Shown piece by piece: positions 62,414 to 64,000 of a stretch of 64,000 bases of DNA. This DNA is from Methylophilaceae bacterium 11 (GTDB taxonomy: Bacteria > Pseudomonadota > Gammaproteobacteria > Burkholderiales > Methylophilaceae): contig JCKJ01000001.1 in assembly GCA_000525025.1 (NCBI GenBank), positions 62,001-126,000 of the forward strand, read 5' to 3'. The notes below the pieces were generated by a model, which did no database searches, had not been told where the DNA came from, and was given only the letters and a program-made list of their open reading frames with translations. Each line of letters starts with the position of its first letter. Within the stretch, counting starts at the first letter, position 1. A program made the position numbers and the translations under genes.

Positions 62414-63072
62414 AAAAAATTATTTTGAGTATCGTATTAAGTTGCGTGGCAACTTGCAGTTGGGCTGACTGGCCTAGCTTGCCTTATCCCAATCATGCCA
62501 AAGTAGAAGCGATTGGCGAGCAGGTGCGCTTGAATGGGGTGCCAATGCGCATGCATCGCATACTCAGCGAACAAAGCGCGGAAAGTATGCTGGTATTTTA
62601 CAAAAAAGCATTGGGCACAAGGCATGCACAGGCCGAGTTTTATGGCACACACATCTTGTCGCAAGAGCGTGGCGATTACTTTATTACGGTGAGGATTAGT
62701 AAGCTTAGCCCAAGCTTAACCGAAACATTGTTATCTATCAGTGATGGTCGTGCATCGCAACGGATTGACAGCATGCCTTTAGGATTTTCTCTGCCAGCAG
62801 ATAGTGAGTTGTTGTCAGATATGGAGTCGACTGATGCAGGTAAAAGTTCACGCCAACTTATCTTTAATAACGGCCATTCTATGCAGACTAACGCAAATTT
62901 CATTACAAAGGTTTTACAAGATAAAGGCTATGCATTACAGCCTAAGTTGACAGTTAAACATACCAATAGTCTTAGCTTGATGTTTGAAGGAAACAAACGC
63001 GAAGCTAGGCTGGTGGTAACGCAGGGTGAAGGTGAAACAAGCGCGGTACTCACAACGATATTAAGCCAATGA
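62410..63072 (+). CDS. Unrecognised periplasmic protein in the pilus locus
   Basis: The 220-residue protein has a clear signal peptide (MKKIILSIVLSCVATCSWAD, cleavage after SWA) and no other membrane segment. The remaining sequence is soluble and shows no motif that I can name. It is coupled on both sides by ATGA overlaps, so it must be part of the same translation unit as the TadE-like gene and the short pilin. Confidence 0.6.
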   Translation: MKKIILSIVLSCVATCSWADWPSLPYPNHAKVEAIGEQVRLNGVPMRMHRILSEQSAESMLVFYKKALGTRHAQAEFYGTHILSQERGDYFITVRISKLSPSLTETLLSISDGRASQRIDSMPLGFSLPADSELLSDMESTDAGKSSRQLIFNNGHSMQTNANFITKVLQDKGYALQPKLTVKHTNSLSLMFEGNKREARLVVTQGEGETSAVLTTILSQ

Positions 63073-63245
63073 AGCATATTAAAAAACAGCTCGGTCAGTC
63101 TGCAACAGAATACATCATCACTTTAATTGTTGTGATGATGATATTGGGGGTTGGTTTTGCGAACGAAGGCTCGGTGATTACCATTTTCTTGGATGCGGTA
63201 AGAGAAGGGTTTGAACGGTACAGTAGTTTCTTGTCGCTACCGTAA
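63069..63245 (+). CDS. Second, very short Flp/Tad-type pilin-like protein
   Basis: This 58-residue ORF is easy to miss. It reads MKHIKKQLG, then QSATEYIITLIVVMMILG, then a short tail ending SLP. The leader, the G/QSATEY cleavage site with Glu5, and the hydrophobic helix are those of a class III prepilin. ATG overlaps the previous stop (ATGA). It may be a minor pilin or a regulator of assembly. cpaB follows 61 bases later. Confidence 0.72.
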   Translation: MKHIKKQLGQSATEYIITLIVVMMILGVGFANEGSVITIFLDAVREGFERYSSFLSLP

Positions 63246-63306
63246 TAGCAAGGCTGAAACATTGGGATATGAAAGTTAATTATTTAAAGGAAGTAGCAGG
63301 AACGCG

Positions 63307-64000
63307 ATGATGCCAAAAATAAATAAAAATTGGTTAATTTTAATAGTGGCACTGTTGGTGGGTGCTTTTGCTGCGTTCAGCACAAAAAATTATATTAAAA
63401 GCAAAGTAGAAGACATTGAAGCGCAGAATAAAAACAAGGCGATGGTCAAAGTCGTGGTAGCAAAGCAAGCATTAGAAAAAGGGGAGTTGTTGTCTGCGGC
63501 TAATATGGCGACACGTGAAGTGCCGCAAGAGTGGGCACATTCAGGCGCAATCACACCGGACCAATTTAGTCGCGCAGAGGGCGCTGTATTGGCGTATGCA
63601 GCCAATGCAGGTGAGCCCGTGATTTGGGCTCAATTGGAAGGTCAAAAATTAGCCACATTCTCTGCCAAGCTAGATGCCGGTCGGCGAGCGGTGACGGTGC
63701 CGGTGGATGAGATTAGCTCAATTTCAGGCATGGTAGAGCCGGATGATTTGATTGATATTGTGGTTTCTATGCAAAAAGATACGCACAACTTTACCTTTAC
63801 ACTGTTGCAGAGTGTGCGTGTGCTTGCCACAGGTACCAAAGTATCGCAAAGCAGTAAAGACGATGCAGGTAGACCGGTGACTTACACAACAGTGACATTG
63901 GATACCAGCCCGGAGGATGCAAAGCGACTGATAGCAGCACGTGAAGTAGGGCGTGTAACTGCGTTGCTGAGGGCGCCAGGCGATATCACGGATGTCTCTG
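63307..64000 (+). CDS. cpaB: CpaB/RcpC-type Flp pilus assembly protein (cut by window edge)
   Basis: CpaB is an inner-membrane-anchored periplasmic protein of the Tad secretion system. The visible 231 residues begin MMPKINKNWLILIVALLVGA with a signal anchor, followed by an SAF domain (VVVAKQALEKGELLSAANM and REVPQEW) and the RcpC/CpaB segment (AVTVPVDEISSISGMVEPDD). The gene continues past the right edge. In related loci cpaC, cpaE, cpaF, tadB and tadC follow, so the rest of the pilus machinery is probably just outside the window. Confidence 0.9.
   Translation, partial: MMPKINKNWLILIVALLVGAFAAFSTKNYIKSKVEDIEAQNKNKAMVKVVVAKQALEKGELLSAANMATREVPQEWAHSGAITPDQFSRAEGAVLAYAANAGEPVIWAQLEGQKLATFSAKLDAGRRAVTVPVDEISSISGMVEPDDLIDIVVSMQKDTHNFTFTLLQSVRVLATGTKVSQSSKDDAGRPVTYTTVTLDTSPEDAKRLIAAREVGRVTALLRAPGDITDVS

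Overview
The window reads as chromosomal DNA of a betaproteobacterium, most likely of the family Methylophilaceae (Methylotenera/Methylophilus-like). This is inferred from the 16S rRNA sequence, the moderate GC content and several betaproteobacterial gene orders (argH-algZ-algR-hemC-hemD; rph-yicC; gmk-rpoZ-spoT-recG-ubiC-ubiA; rimP-nusA-infB-rbfA-truB-rpsO-pnp). No methylotrophy marker gene lies in the window, so the family assignment rests on recognition and not on a search. Nearly all of it is dense housekeeping sequence. I found no transposase, integrase, phage gene or CRISPR array.

Layout. 1-7.5 kb: hemD (cut by the edge) and hemC, a small channel-like membrane protein, an AlgZ/AlgR-type two-component pair, argH, an unrecognised LysM-like membrane protein and hemW. 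7.5-13.8 kb: recQ, a small conserved protein, rdgB, rph, a PP2C phosphatase/Ser-Thr kinase pair, and yicC. 13.9-22.2 kb: an accessory block. A circularly permuted ATP-grasp gene, an alpha-E gene and a transglutaminase gene form a tight operon. Their usual partner, the Anbu proteasome-type protease, lies 4 kb further on, separated by a PEP-CTERM protein gene and an oppositely transcribed arsenic operon (arsR-acr3-arsC-arsH-thioredoxin). 22.2-41.2 kb: gmk, rpoZ, spoT, recG, ubiC, ubiA; a FimV-like gene; rplM-rpsI; argC; a coiled-coil protein and a bactofilin; erpA; an SGNH esterase; gltA; anmK; an M23 peptidase; tyrS; and a triosephosphate isomerase homologue.

41.3-47.3 kb: a complete rRNA operon (16S, tRNA-Ile, tRNA-Ala, 23S, 5S). 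It is driven by three promoters spaced exactly 123 bp apart, has boxA antitermination sites and long processing stems around both large rRNAs, and ends in a terminator. 47.4-58.4 kb: the nusA-infB operon through pnp, then dksA, folD and a tRNA-Pro/Arg/His cluster. Translation, transcription-elongation and RNA-decay functions are therefore concentrated here.

58.4-64 kb: after a 630-bp AT-rich gap holding a perfect 17-bp inverted repeat, a Tad/Flp-like pilus locus begins. It has a pilin-like gene followed by a terminator hairpin, TadG-like and TadE-like pseudopilins interleaved with two unrecognised exported proteins, a second very short pilin-like gene, and cpaB, which runs off the right edge. 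Four of these genes overlap by the ATGA pattern, so they are probably translated as one coupled unit. This locus and the split Anbu locus are the parts most worth further attention.
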